This document shows positions 10,201-18,797 of a stretch of DNA of 64,000 nucleotides, piece by piece. Both the position numbers and the translations under genes were made by a program. The notes beneath the pieces were generated by a model that was not told where the DNA came from, searched no databases, and saw nothing but the letters and a program-made list of their open reading frames with translations. Positions within the stretch are counted from its first letter, which is position 1, and the number at the start of each line of letters is the position of its first letter. The DNA is from Comamonas sp. (GTDB lineage Bacteria > Pseudomonadota > Gammaproteobacteria > Burkholderiales > Burkholderiaceae_C): the NCBI GenBank assembly GCA_021166775.1, contig JAJPEQ010000004.1:248001-312000 (forward strand), read 5' to 3'.

Positions 10201-13200
10201 GTGAAGCCGACGATTGGTCCAGCCGTCTGGTCGATTGCGCGCAGGAGTGGGCCGAGGCGGTGTCACCGGTCATCTCCGAAGAGGCCGTTGCCATGGCGCA
10301 TTCGCTGGCCGGCAGTTCCGCCACCGTCGGCTTCGCCGTCCTGTCGCGGCTGGCGCGCACGCTCGAGCACGCGCTGCAGCATCTGCAGCTGGTCGGCTCC
10401 GCGGAGCCCGCCGAAGTGCGCGTGCTCGGTGACGTGGTGGACGAGATCCGCCGCCTCCTGCACCAGTTCGCAGCGGGCTTCCTGAAGGAGCCGCAGGCCG
10501 ACGTGGTCGAGCGTCTGGAAGTCTTGTTGCAGACGGACGTCACCAGCGGCGCCCAGCCCCTGGCGGCCCAGTCGGGCCACGAAAGCGATCTGGAAGCCAC
10601 GCTGATCCACAAGTTGCAGGAATGGAGGGATTCCCAGATCGGCGAAATGGAGCATGAGCCGCACGACGTGCGCGATGAGGCGACCCTGGAGCCGGACGAG
10701 GCGCTGCCCGCGCGGGCAGCGCCTCTGGCTCATGCCTCCGAGCCCGAACCCGAAGCGCCGTCCGCCGCCGCGTCCGTTGGCATGCCGCTGGCGCAGGATC
10801 TGCCGCCGCTCGGCGAGCCTGAGCAACCCCGGGCGGACGTCTTCCAGCAGGAGCGCGATATCGACCAGGCGATTGCACAAGCGATTGCGGCCGATACCGA
10901 TGAAGACGACATCGATGTCATCGATACGATCGACCCCGATCTGTTCCCGATCTTTGAGGAAGAAGCGCTCGAGCTCCTGCCGGCGCTCGGAGGCGCGTTG
11001 CGTCAGTGGTTTGAGCATCCGTCCAATCTGGACGCGCGGCGCGAGCTTTTGCGTGCGCTGCACACACTCAAGGGCAGCGCACGCCTGGCTGGCGCCTTGC
11101 GCCTGGGCGAAATGGCGCACCGCATGGAGTCGGCCGTCGAGGGCGTGGATGCCGAAGCGGCCACGGCGGCAGGCATCGATCCCCTGCTGGCGCGTTTCGA
11201 CGGCCTGCAGGCCACCTTCGACGCCCTGCGGGCGATAGGCCAGCAGGCGCCGTCTGCCGCGTCGCAAATGCAGGCGGCGGCGCCCGCGCAAGGGGCTCAG
11301 GCGGACGCAGATGCCACATCGGATGCCGCGCAGCCGTTGGTCGCTCCGGCGGCTGTGGTGCAGCCGGTCGAGCTGGTGCGCGGCGCCGCGCGCACGGGGG
11401 GCGGCCAGCAGGTGCGCGTGCGTTCCCATTTGCTCGATCGCATGGTCAATGACGTGGGCGAGGTGCTGATCGCCCGCTCCCGTCTGTCCACGCGCGTGCT
11501 GCAGATGCGAGGCTCTCTCGATGACCTCGGCGGCAATCTGGAGCGTTTGCGCGCTCAATTGCGCGACATCGAAGTGCAGGCCGAGTCGCAGATGCAGTCG
11601 CGTCAGGCGCAGTCGCGCGAGAGTGCGGCGGCCTTCGATCCACTGGAGTTCGACCGTTTCACGCGCATGCAGGAGCTCACGCGCATGATGGCCGAGTCGG
11701 TCAACGACGTGGCCACGGTGCAGCGAGCGCTGCAGCGTTCGGTGGAAGGAGCGGAAGACGACCTGACGGCGCAGGGCCGCCAGGCGCGCGAGCTGCAGCG
11801 CGAGCTGCTGCGCACGCGCATGGTGGAGTTCGACTCGCTGGCCGAGCGCCTGTACGCCGTCGTGCGTCAGGCCAACCGCGAGACGGGCAAGCAGGTCAGG
11901 CTGGACCTGGTGGGCGGCGCCATCGAAATCGACCGCGGCGTGCTTGAACGCATGGCGCCCGCATTCGAGCACCTGCTGCGCAACTGTGTGGGTCACGGCA
12001 TCGAACCGGCGCAGGTGCGTGAAGCAGCGGGCAAGCCGGCGGCGGGCTCCATTGTGGTCACCGTGGGTTACGAGGGAAACGACGTGTCCGTCGAATTCCG
12101 CGATGACGGCGCGGGGCTCGATGTCGAACGCATCCGCGAGCGCGCGTTGGCACTGGGCCTGGTGGCGGCGGATGAAGCGGTCGGTGCAGCGCGCGCTGCC
12201 GATCTCATCTTCCAGCCGGGTTTTTCCACGGCGTCCGAAGTGACCGAGCTCTCGGGCCGCGGCATCGGCATGGACGTGGTGCGCGCGGAGGTGCAGTCCC
12301 TGGGGGGGCGCATCGAGACCCACAGCACGCCCGGGGAGGGCACCGCGTTCAGGCTGGTGCTGCCCCTGACGACCGCGGTCACGCAGGTGGTCATGGTGCG
12401 CGTGGGCAGCCTGAGCATCGGCATTCCGGCCAACATCATCGAAGTGGTGCGCCGCGCGCCCGCCGCCGAGCTCGAGCAGGCGTATGCCGCCGGAAGCTAT
12501 CTGGATGCGCCGCTGTACTGGGCCGGTGCGCTGCTGCAGTCATCGGCCAACAGCACCGAGGTCGCGGACAAGACACGGCCGGTGGTGATCGTGCGCTCGG
12601 CATCGCAGCGGCTGGCGCTGCATGTGGATGAGGTGCTGGGCAACCAGGAAGTGGTGGTGAAGAACCTCGGGCCTCAGCTGTCCAGCCTGCCGGGTCTGGC
12701 CGGCATGTCGGCGCTGGCCTCGGGCGCCGTGGTGCTGATCTACAACCCGGTGGCCTTGGCGACGGTGTACGGCGCTCAGGCGCGCGCTGTGATGCGACCG
12801 CCCAGCGCCGCCAGGACCGCGCCCACTCGGGCACAGGACCAGTCGGCCGCTGCCTTGCAGTCCACGGCGGTGGTGCCGCTGGTGCTGGTGGTGGACGATT
12901 CCATCACCGTGCGCCGGGTCACCCAGCGCCTGTTGCAGCGCGAGGGTTATCGGGTGGCGCTCGCCGCGGACGGTCTGCAGGCGCTGCAGCGCCTGCGCGA
13001 GGAGCGGCCCGTGGTGGTGCTCTCGGACATCGAGATGCCGCGCATGGACGGCTTTGATCTGGCACGCGCGATCCGCGCCGATGAAAAGCTCGCCGATCTG
13101 CCCATCATCATGATCACCTCGCGCATGGCGGAGAAGCACAAGGAGCACGCGGTGGCGCTGGGCGTGAGCCATTATCTGGGCAAGCCCTACTCGGATGAGG

Positions 13201-13259
13201 TGCTGCTCGGCCTGGTGCAGCGCTACGCAGAAATGGAGCAGGTGGCGGCACAGGGGTGA
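7269..13259 (+). CDS. chpA: ChpA/PilL-type hybrid chemotaxis histidine kinase with multiple phosphotransfer domains and a receiver
   Basis: The central kinase of the Pil-Chp system, 1996 residues. I chose the ATG at 7269 (GGAGG at 7257-7261) over a GTG 33 bases earlier. Modules in order: an N-terminal Hpt-like bundle with H73; an Hpt with H752 in FHTLKGSSRMVG; a weaker Hpt with H1011 in AHSLAGSSATVG; and an Hpt with H1265 in LHTLKGSARLAG. Acidic or proline-rich linkers separate them. Then come the CheA dimerisation region, an ATPase domain (N-box HLLRNCVGHGIEP, FRDDGAGLD, GRGIGMDVV), a CheW-like domain and a C-terminal receiver with D1920 in LSDIEMPRMDG. It autophosphorylates and feeds PilG and PilH. 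It is the last gene of the pil operon. Confidence 0.95.
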   Translation: MSSTGTPHAAVRDVQYEEQDLGPLAWVHAELRKTLDSAVKLLRHFAHEIESSGESELTSHDTATLRNVRQMLHQCAGALVMVGMGQTALVLQAMEAAVHRLVQEPEMCGNEAVAVLEGASFAVIEYLDSILAGKNVSPVALFPQYRQVQLLAGVPHVHPMDLWPAERRMREPVFPGTVLPLPYSAEVRSHLDTAVLRIVKNGDVEAAVDMQHLCMGFAAAQQETQPRIFWKAAAGFFEAIARRWLTVDAYVKRTTSRVLMQYTALARGQTALADRLLPELLFFCAQARMPEDATGVTALRSVRHAWSLQHVAPVDYESARFGLCDPAQLAQARKRIAAATETWSALAGGDKHKIKLAADQFSLVCDSLRKLQLDSEPLAEALMRAVAVPLHAAQPPSPALAMEVATAVLYLQASFEELDAAREHMAERAKLLAGRLDGVTLGGESQPLEPWMEELYRRVSDHQTMGSVVGELRVTLADVEKSLDQFFRNPADTTPLTAVPGGMQQMRGVLSVLGMDQASVAVLRMRDVIEKLLVGEIDEAQRPLVFERLGNSLGALGFLVDMLGYQRTMAAKLFVYDEELGELKIVMGSTTRMRVEDEPEVAQQVLAARASELPEFEVEPALVMRAAAQTDVAAPSIEPVQRSVTGAVPPETTQGPDPGRDQAAMVERVVDFMPLPELEPTVAPESAGAEAAVSEPVPMVPAAEDETPDAELLEIFIEEAREVIANGLAAVAALRDEPGDIEQQTTLRRAFHTLKGSSRMVGLNEFGEAAWSLEQVLNDWLVHEKPASADLRTLAHDAMQAFGAWVRDLARGGDLAWRARDFHEAADAMRTQGVLVPWAHAGSHAEVAATVQAPVAEPDGAGEAAVMDTAPAELAPEQAAEEAHDPAHDSGFGFPDTVIEGILEPQTPAPASAVSDGEPTSSAPLLSEMLASADALAAEPPAREPTGPATPLPTIVEGDFKLIGDLRVPTALYNVYLSEADDWSSRLVDCAQEWAEAVSPVISEEAVAMAHSLAGSSATVGFAVLSRLARTLEHALQHLQLVGSAEPAEVRVLGDVVDEIRRLLHQFAAGFLKEPQADVVERLEVLLQTDVTSGAQPLAAQSGHESDLEATLIHKLQEWRDSQIGEMEHEPHDVRDEATLEPDEALPARAAPLAHASEPEPEAPSAAASVGMPLAQDLPPLGEPEQPRADVFQQERDIDQAIAQAIAADTDEDDIDVIDTIDPDLFPIFEEEALELLPALGGALRQWFEHPSNLDARRELLRALHTLKGSARLAGALRLGEMAHRMESAVEGVDAEAATAAGIDPLLARFDGLQATFDALRAIGQQAPSAASQMQAAAPAQGAQADADATSDAAQPLVAPAAVVQPVELVRGAARTGGGQQVRVRSHLLDRMVNDVGEVLIARSRLSTRVLQMRGSLDDLGGNLERLRAQLRDIEVQAESQMQSRQAQSRESAAAFDPLEFDRFTRMQELTRMMAESVNDVATVQRALQRSVEGAEDDLTAQGRQARELQRELLRTRMVEFDSLAERLYAVVRQANRETGKQVRLDLVGGAIEIDRGVLERMAPAFEHLLRNCVGHGIEPAQVREAAGKPAAGSIVVTVGYEGNDVSVEFRDDGAGLDVERIRERALALGLVAADEAVGAARAADLIFQPGFSTASEVTELSGRGIGMDVVRAEVQSLGGRIETHSTPGEGTAFRLVLPLTTAVTQVVMVRVGSLSIGIPANIIEVVRRAPAAELEQAYAAGSYLDAPLYWAGALLQSSANSTEVADKTRPVVIVRSASQRLALHVDEVLGNQEVVVKNLGPQLSSLPGLAGMSALASGAVVLIYNPVALATVYGAQARAVMRPPSAARTAPTRAQDQSAAALQSTAVVPLVLVVDDSITVRRVTQRLLQREGYRVALAADGLQALQRLREERPVVVLSDIEMPRMDGFDLARAIRADEKLADLPIIMITSRMAEKHKEHAVALGVSHYLGKPYSDEVLLGLVQRYAEMEQVAAQG

Positions 13260-13301
13260 TGCATCCGCGCGGCGGGGCCACGGGTTCAATAAAATGCACC
13301 C

Positions 13302-13937
13302 ATGCCTGCCCCGACGGATTCGGTCAATCTGACCAATCATTTCCTCATCGCCATGCCCAGCCTGCGCGACGCCACGTTCGCGCACAGCGTGGTCTACCTG
13401 TGCGAGCACGGCGCCCATGGGGCGCTGGGGCTGATGATCAACAAGCCGAGCGACATGGACATGCAGGGGCTGTTCCAGCGTGTCGATCTGTCGCTGGGCC
13501 GCGCCGACCTCACGCGCCAGCCGGTCTTTCACGGCGGTCCGGTGCAGACGGAGCGCGGCTTCGTGCTGCACGACGTGATGCACACCGAGGTGCTGCAATC
13601 CACCCACCCCGCCAGCACCGTGGTCGATATGAGCGACGATCCCACGCCCTACGCCTGCACGCTGACGATACCCGGCGGGCTGGAGATGACCACGTCGCGC
13701 GACGTGCTGGAAGCGCTGTCACAAGGCGCGGGGCCACGGCGTGTGCTGGTCACCCTGGGCTATGCGGCCTGGGAGGGGGGGCAGCTCGAATCGGAACTGG
13801 CGGCCAACACCTGGCTTACGGCGCCGGCCGACCCCGATGTCATCTTCGATGCGCCGGTGGCTGAGCGCTATGACCGGGCGCTGGGCCTGCTGGGCGTGCA
13901 TGCCGCCATGCTCTCGCGCGAGACGGGGCACGCATGA
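13302..13937 (+). CDS. YqgE/AlgH family protein
   Basis: A 211-residue member of the UPF0301 (YqgE/AlgH) family, a conserved cytoplasmic protein of uncertain function; AlgH was named as an alginate regulator in Pseudomonas. Typical features are the N-terminal NHFLIAMPSLRDATFAHSVVYLCEH, of which only the MPSLRD and YLCEH portions are diagnostic, GALGLMINKP, a VFHGGPVQTERGFVLH block and a GYAAWEGGQLESE motif near the C-terminus. The gene overlaps ruvX by four bases (ATGA), a pairing seen across proteobacteria. It starts the run of overlapping genes that leads into the pyrimidine cluster. Confidence 0.9.
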   Translation: MPAPTDSVNLTNHFLIAMPSLRDATFAHSVVYLCEHGAHGALGLMINKPSDMDMQGLFQRVDLSLGRADLTRQPVFHGGPVQTERGFVLHDVMHTEVLQSTHPASTVVDMSDDPTPYACTLTIPGGLEMTTSRDVLEALSQGAGPRRVLVTLGYAAWEGGQLESELAANTWLTAPADPDVIFDAPVAERYDRALGLLGVHAAMLSRETGHA

Positions 13938-14353
13938 GCGCGAGCGGGACGCCTGCGAGTGCAGCGGCTGCCCTGCAGTCCTTCCTGGCCTTCGATTACG
14001 GCTTGAAACGCACCGGCGTGGCCACGGGCACGCGGCTGCTGGGCATGGCCACGCCCAGGAAGAGCATTCATGCCGAAGGCAAGGCGCGTTTCGCGCAGGT
14101 GGCCGAGGCCATCCGCGAATGGCAGCCCGACGCGCTCGTGGTGGGCGTGCCGTTTCATCCGGATGGCGCCGAGCACGAAAACACGCTGCGTGCGCGGCGC
14201 TTCGCACGCCAGCTGCACGGTCGCTTCGGGCTGCCGGTGTTCGAGGTGGATGAGCGCTACAGCACCACGGAGGCGCTGGCGCAAGGCGCGCGCGATGCCG
14301 ATGCGGCCTCGGCCTGCATCATTCTGGAGCAATTTCTGAGGAGTCTTTCATGA
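13934..14353 (+). CDS. ruvX: Putative pre-16S rRNA nuclease / Holliday-junction resolvase-like protein YqgF
   Basis: An RNase H-fold nuclease of the YqgF family, in E. coli linked to 5' maturation of 16S rRNA. The 139-residue product has the first catalytic block [14 protein letters not shown], a central [10 protein letters not shown] and a late DERYSTTEA segment whose acidic residue helps bind metal; the C-terminal acidic site is the D in [15 protein letters not shown]. Start and stop overlap yqgE and pyrR by four bases each (ATGA), suggesting translational coupling. Length and motifs are normal. Confidence 0.93.
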   Translation: MSASGTPASAAAALQSFLAFDYGLKRTGVATGTRLLGMATPRKSIHAEGKARFAQVAEAIREWQPDALVVGVPFHPDGAEHENTLRARRFARQLHGRFGLPVFEVDERYSTTEALAQGARDADAASACIILEQFLRSLS

Positions 14354-14874
14354 ACCAGGCCGGGGCCGTGCCAGGTCATCTGGCGCTCGATGCCGAGGCG
14401 CTGTACGTGCAGTTGCGCGAGGGAGTGCGTCATCTGCTGCGCCCGCCCACGCGCCTCGTCGGCATCGCTTCCGGGGGGGCGTGGCTGGCCGAACGCCTGC
14501 AGGAAGACCTGGCCTTGCCGGGCCGCGCCGGGGTGTTGTCTTCCGTCATGCATCGCGACGATTTCGCGCAGCGGGGCCTGTCGGCCAGCACGCAGACGCA
14601 GCTGCCGTTCGACGTCAATGGCGCCGATATTCTGGTGCTCGACGACGTGCTCTATACCGGCCGCACGCTGCGCGCCGTGCTCAACGAACTGTTCGATTAC
14701 GGGCGCCCCGCGTGCGTGCGGCTCGCGGTGCTGGTCGACCGCGGAGGGCGCGAACTGCCTGTGGCGGCCGAATTCGCCGCGGCGCGCATCGCCTTGCCTG
14801 CCGATTTGCACCTGGCCTTGGCCCGCACCGAGACGGGCGCGTTTCATTTCGACGTGAAGGAAGTCCGAGCGTGA
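14350..14874 (+). CDS. pyrR: PyrR bifunctional pyrimidine regulator / uracil phosphoribosyltransferase
   Basis: A type I phosphoribosyltransferase of the PyrR family, 174 residues. The PRPP loop is seen as [16 protein letters not shown] (about 96-111) and the family core as [14 protein letters not shown]. In Firmicutes PyrR binds mRNA to attenuate the pyr operon; in proteobacteria it is usually located before pyrB, where its regulatory role is less clear, and it may mainly salvage uracil. It overlaps ruvX (ATGA) and pyrB (GTGA). I see no obvious anti-antiterminator hairpin upstream of pyrB, because the genes overlap directly. Confidence 0.92.
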   Translation: MNQAGAVPGHLALDAEALYVQLREGVRHLLRPPTRLVGIASGGAWLAERLQEDLALPGRAGVLSSVMHRDDFAQRGLSASTQTQLPFDVNGADILVLDDVLYTGRTLRAVLNELFDYGRPACVRLAVLVDRGGRELPVAAEFAAARIALPADLHLALARTETGAFHFDVKEVRA

Positions 14875-15833
14875 CCCGTGTTCGCAATCCCCAACTCAAC
14901 AAGAACGGCGAGCTGATCCATCTGCTCTCGCTCGAGCGGTTGCCCAGCGAGATCGTCACGCACATCCTGGATACCGCGACCAACTTCGTGAGCGTGAACG
15001 ACCGCGAGGTCAAGAAGGTGCCGCTGCTGCGCGGCAAGAGCGTGTTCAACCTGTTCTTCGAAAACAGCACGCGCACGCGCACCACCTTCGACATCGCGGC
15101 CAAGCGGCTCTCGGCCGACGTGTTCACGCTCGACATCGGGCGCTCGTCCACATCCAAGGGCGAGACGCTGCTCGATACCGTGGACAACCTCTCGGCCATG
15201 GCGGCCGACCTCTTCGTGGTGCGCCACAGCCAGTCGGGCGCGCCCTACCTCATTGCGCAGCATGTGGCGCCGCATGTGCATGTGGTGAACGCAGGCGATG
15301 GCTGGCACTCGCACCCCACGCAGGGGCTGCTGGACATGTACACCATCCGCCACTACAAGAAGGATTTTTCCAGGCTGGTGGTGGCGATCGTCGGCGACGT
15401 GCTGCACTCGCGCGTGGCGCGCTCGGACATCCATGCGCTCAAGGTGCTGGGCTGCCCCGAGGTGCGCGTGGTCGGGCCGCGCACGCTGGCGCCAGCGGGC
15501 TTCGAGAGCATGGGCACGCGTGTCTTCGACAACCTGCAGGAGGGCATCAAGGGGGCCGATGTGATCATCATGCTGCGCCTGCAGAACGAGCGCATGAGCG
15601 GCGCGCTCCTGCCCTCGCGCGAGGAGTATTTCAAGACCTTCGGCCTGACGCCGGAAAAACTCCAGTGGGCCAAGCCCGACGCCATCGTGATGCACCCGGG
15701 GCCGATCAACCGCGGCGTCGAAATCGATTCCGCCGTGGCCGACGGGCCGCAGGCCGTGATCCTCTCGCAGGTGTCCTTCGGCATCGCGGTGCGCATGGCG
15801 GTCATGGCCATCGTGGCTGGAAACAGTGCATGA
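14871..15833 (+). CDS. pyrB: Aspartate carbamoyltransferase catalytic chain
   Basis: Condenses carbamoyl phosphate with aspartate in the second step of pyrimidine synthesis. The start is GTG at 14871, overlapping the pyrR TGA (GTGA); the product has 320 residues. Carbamoyl-phosphate contacts [11 protein letters not shown], the loop residues SSTSKGET, the block [13 protein letters not shown] and the C-terminal [11 protein letters not shown] are intact. No pyrI regulatory subunit is present. Instead a catalytically dead dihydroorotase-like gene follows, the arrangement of the Pseudomonas-type dodecameric ATCase (PyrB with PyrC'). A 60-bp palindrome lies between the two genes. Confidence 0.96.
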   Translation: MTRVRNPQLNKNGELIHLLSLERLPSEIVTHILDTATNFVSVNDREVKKVPLLRGKSVFNLFFENSTRTRTTFDIAAKRLSADVFTLDIGRSSTSKGETLLDTVDNLSAMAADLFVVRHSQSGAPYLIAQHVAPHVHVVNAGDGWHSHPTQGLLDMYTIRHYKKDFSRLVVAIVGDVLHSRVARSDIHALKVLGCPEVRVVGPRTLAPAGFESMGTRVFDNLQEGIKGADVIIMLRLQNERMSGALLPSREEYFKTFGLTPEKLQWAKPDAIVMHPGPINRGVEIDSAVADGPQAVILSQVSFGIAVRMAVMAIVAGNSA

Positions 15834-15840
15834 AATCTAT

Positions 15841-15900
15841 TGAATTGATAGCTGTATACGCTTTTTGGACAAGCATTACGGCTTGTTTCTGCTTGAAATC
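15841..15900 (+). repeat. 60-bp Comamonadaceae-type palindromic repeat, copy A
   Basis: An AT-richer 60-bp element filling the whole gap between pyrB and the dihydroorotase-like gene. Its core GATAGCTG, then ACGCTT and the partly complementary ACAAGC, then a CTTGTTT tail, resembles four further copies in this window. The downstream ATG follows immediately, so this element occupies the place where a ribosome-binding site would be. It probably forms a stem-loop in the transcript. Confidence 0.7.
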
Positions 15901-17193
15901 ATGAAACTTCGCATAGACAACGGCCGGGTGCTGGATCCGGCCACGGGCCTGGACTCGGTGGGCAGTATTGCGCTGGCCGCCGGGCGCATCATCGGCATCG
16001 GCCGCATGCCCGAGGGGTTCGAGCCGGCGCGTGTCATCGATGCCGCGGGCTGTCTGGTGCTGCCGGGTCTCGTCGATCTGGCGGCGCGCCTGCGCGAGCC
16101 GGGGCACGAGCACGAGCGCATGCTCGAATCCGAGATGGCCGCGGCCGTGGCCGGTGGCGTGACGAGCCTGGTCTGCCCGCCCGACACCGACCCGGTGCTC
16201 GATGAGCCCGGCCTCGTGGAGATGCTCAAGTTCCGCGCTGAAAAACTCCATCAGGCGCGGCTCTTTCCTTTGGGCGCGCTCACGCATGGCCTCCAGGGCG
16301 AGGTGCTCACCGAGATGGTGGAGCTCACCGAATCGGGCTGCGTGGGCTTCGGGCAGGCCGAGGTGCCGCTGGCGAGCGCGCAGGTGCTGCAGCGCGCGCT
16401 GCAGTACGCGGCCACCTTCGGCTACACCGCCTGGTTGCGTCCGCAGGAGATGAGCCTGGGCAAGGGCGTGGCGGCCAGTGGCGCGATCGCCACGCGGCTG
16501 GGACTGTCCGGTGTGCCGGTGGCGGCCGAAACCATTGCGCTGCAGACCATCTTCGACCTCGTGCGCGCCAGCGGAGCGCGCGTGCACCTGTGCCGCCTCT
16601 CCAGCAGCGCGGGCGTGGAGCTGTTGCGCCGCGCCAAGGCCGAAGGTTTGAGTGTCACGGCGGATGTGAGCATCAATTCGCTGCTGCTCACCGACGAGGA
16701 GATCGGCTACTTCGACAGCCGCGCGCGCCTTACGCCGCCGCTGCGCCAGGCCAGCGACCGCGCGGCGCTCTCTGCGGCGCTGGCCGACGGCACGATCGAC
16801 GCGCTCGTGTCCGACCACATGCCCGTGGACGATGATGCCAAGACGCTGCCGTTTGGCGAGGCCGAGCCCGGCGCCACGGGGCTGGAGCTGCTGCTGCCCG
16901 TGGCCTTGCACTGGGCCGCGTCGGAGGCCGTGCCGTTGCGGCGTGCGCTGGCCGTGGTCACTTCGGCGGCGGCGGGCGTGCTGGGCCCTGCGCTTGGCAC
17001 CCTGCAGGCGAGTGTCGGGCGCCTCGTCGAGGGCGGCGTGGGGGATCTGTGCATCGTCGAGCCCGACGAACGATTCGAGGTCGTGGGCCAGGCGCTGGTG
17101 AGCCAGGGCAAGTACACGCCGTTTGAAGGCCATGCCCTGCCGGGGCGCGTGCGTTGCACCGTGGTGGCCGGGCAGGTGGCGTTTGAGCGCTGA
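15901..17193 (+). CDS. Non-catalytic dihydroorotase-like protein (PyrC', ATCase partner)
   Basis: A 430-residue amidohydrolase-fold protein of the dihydroorotase family that has lost the metal site. Where active enzymes have DxHxHLREPG, this has DLAARLREPG (59-68), so both histidines are gone. A SDHMP block late in the protein is kept. Inactive homologues in Pseudomonas (PyrC') are needed to assemble the large ATCase complex with PyrB, and the adjacency to pyrB fits that job. A separate, complete pyrC follows at 17555. The ATG at 15901 has no clear Shine-Dalgarno because the repeat sits directly upstream. Confidence 0.88.
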   Translation: MKLRIDNGRVLDPATGLDSVGSIALAAGRIIGIGRMPEGFEPARVIDAAGCLVLPGLVDLAARLREPGHEHERMLESEMAAAVAGGVTSLVCPPDTDPVLDEPGLVEMLKFRAEKLHQARLFPLGALTHGLQGEVLTEMVELTESGCVGFGQAEVPLASAQVLQRALQYAATFGYTAWLRPQEMSLGKGVAASGAIATRLGLSGVPVAAETIALQTIFDLVRASGARVHLCRLSSSAGVELLRRAKAEGLSVTADVSINSLLLTDEEIGYFDSRARLTPPLRQASDRAALSAALADGTIDALVSDHMPVDDDAKTLPFGEAEPGATGLELLLPVALHWAASEAVPLRRALAVVTSAAAGVLGPALGTLQASVGRLVEGGVGDLCIVEPDERFEVVGQALVSQGKYTPFEGHALPGRVRCTVVAGQVAFER

Positions 17194-17210
17194 TATCCAG
17201 GGAAACTTCG

Positions 17211-17558
17211 ATGGAAGCCACCATTTACCACAACCCGCGCTGCGGTAATTCGCGCGGCGCGCTCGCCCTGCTGCGCGAGCGCGGCATCGAGCCCGCCATC
17301 GTTGACTATCTCGGCCACCCGCTGGACGTGACGGCGCTGCGCAAGCTGGTGGCGCGCGTGGGCGTGCCCCTGCGCGAGCTGCTGCGCACTAAGGAAGCGG
17401 TGTATGCCGAACTCGACCTCGGCCACCCCGCGCGCACCGAGGATGAGCTGTACGAGGCCGTCGCCCGCCACCCCATCCTGCTCAACCGCCCCATCGTCGT
17501 CACGCCCAAAGGCGCGCTGCTGTGCCGCCCGCCCGAGCGCGTGCTGGAGCTGCTGTGA
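17211..17558 (+). CDS. arsC: ArsC/Spx-family arsenate reductase-like protein
   Basis: A 115-residue thioredoxin-fold protein of the glutaredoxin-dependent arsenate reductase family. The single catalytic cysteine C11 in [13 protein letters not shown] and the distal arginine in [15 protein letters not shown] match the family. The gene overlaps pyrC by four bases (GTGA) and lies 17 bases after the dihydroorotase-like gene, inside the pyrimidine cluster and with no ars regulator or efflux pump nearby. True arsenate reduction is likely by family, but a general thiol role (YffB-like) cannot be excluded. Confidence 0.85.
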   Translation: MEATIYHNPRCGNSRGALALLRERGIEPAIVDYLGHPLDVTALRKLVARVGVPLRELLRTKEAVYAELDLGHPARTEDELYEAVARHPILLNRPIVVTPKGALLCRPPERVLELL

Positions 17559-18622
17559 CGGACATCCTCACGATCCGCCGTCCCGACGACTGGCATCTGC
17601 ACGTGCGCGACGGCGCGCAACTGGCCGCCGTGGTGCCGCACAGCGCGGCGCAGTTCGGTCGCGCCATCATCATGCCCAACCTGCGTCCGCCCGTGACCAC
17701 CACGGCGCAGGCGCTTGCCTACAAGGAGCGCATCCTCGCCGCCGTGCCGCCCGGCGTGGCTTTCGAGCCCTTGATGACGCTCTACCTCACCGACACGCTG
17801 CCGGTGCAGGAGATCGCGCACGCCAAGGCGGCGGGCATCGTCGCCTGCAAGCTCTACCCGGCCGGTGCGACGACCCACAGCGACGCGGGCGTCACCGATA
17901 TCCGCAAGATAGCGCCGGTGCTCGAGGCCATGCAGAAGGCGGGCCTGCTGCTGCTCGTGCATGGCGAGGTCACGGATCCCGGGGTCGACATCTTCGACCG
18001 TGAGGCCGTGTTCATCGAGCGCCAGCTGATCCCGCTGCGCCAGCGTTTTCCCGAGCTGAAAATCGTCTTTGAGCACATCACCACGCGCGAGGCGGCGCAG
18101 TACGTGGCCGAAAGTGACGCCTGGACGGCGGCAACGATCACCGCGCATCACCTGCTCTACAACCGCAATGCCCTCTTCACCGGCGGCTTGCAGCCGCATT
18201 ACTACTGCCTGCCGGTGCTCAAGCGCGAGGTCCATCGCCAGGCGCTGGTGCAGGTGGCCACCAGTGGCAGCCCGAAATTCTTCCTCGGCACCGACAGCGC
18301 GCCGCATCCCGCGCACCTGAAGGAACACGCAAGCGGCTGTGCCGGCTGCTACACCGCCCATGCGGCCCTTGAGATGTACGCCGAGGCGTTCGATGCCGCG
18401 GGAGCGCTGGACAGGCTGGAGGGCTTTGCCAGCCTGCATGGGCCGGCGTTCTACGGCTTGCCGGTCCATGCGCAAACGGTCACCCTGCGCCGCGAGCGCT
18501 GGACGGTTGCGGCGCATTTTGCCTTTGGCGACGCGGAGCTCAGGCCGTTGCGGGCGGGACAGTCGATGGCCTGGCGCCTGGACTCGCTCCAGGGGCCCGT
18601 GAGCGGCGGCCTGTCGGCATGA
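17555..18622 (+). CDS. pyrC: Dihydroorotase (homodimeric PyrC type)
   Basis: The active dihydroorotase, closing carbamoyl-aspartate to dihydroorotate with a binuclear zinc site. The start is GTG at 17555, overlapping the preceding stop; the product has 355 residues. Metal ligands are all visible: HLH in [10 protein letters not shown], the bridging lysine in [13 protein letters not shown], a histidine in LLVHGEV, another in FEHITT, and the aspartate of GTDSAPH. This is the E. coli-like class II enzyme, distinct from the inactive homologue 360 bases upstream. It ends the pyrimidine run; about 175 non-coding bases follow. Confidence 0.96.
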   Translation: MTDILTIRRPDDWHLHVRDGAQLAAVVPHSAAQFGRAIIMPNLRPPVTTTAQALAYKERILAAVPPGVAFEPLMTLYLTDTLPVQEIAHAKAAGIVACKLYPAGATTHSDAGVTDIRKIAPVLEAMQKAGLLLLVHGEVTDPGVDIFDREAVFIERQLIPLRQRFPELKIVFEHITTREAAQYVAESDAWTAATITAHHLLYNRNALFTGGLQPHYYCLPVLKREVHRQALVQVATSGSPKFFLGTDSAPHPAHLKEHASGCAGCYTAHAALEMYAEAFDAAGALDRLEGFASLHGPAFYGLPVHAQTVTLRRERWTVAAHFAFGDAELRPLRAGQSMAWRLDSLQGPVSGGLSA

Positions 18623-18797
18623 TCATGCATATATTGCATAACCAAGGGCAAACCCGATAAGGGTGGCGCGAGGCCCGCGGGCCGTACCGTGCACAATAGG
18701 CGCCTTTGCTGTTCGCCGTCGGAGTGTATGGTTGCCATGTGGCAGCCGCATTCATGGGCGGCATGACATTTCACCTCAACTTTCAGGAGTGATACCT

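Noticed and set aside
18623-18797. Promoter for gltI (TTGCAT-N16-GATAAG at 18634-18661, or TTGCTG-N15-TATGGT at 18706-18732)
   Set aside because: Both have weak -35 hexamers or poor spacing, so neither could be chosen.
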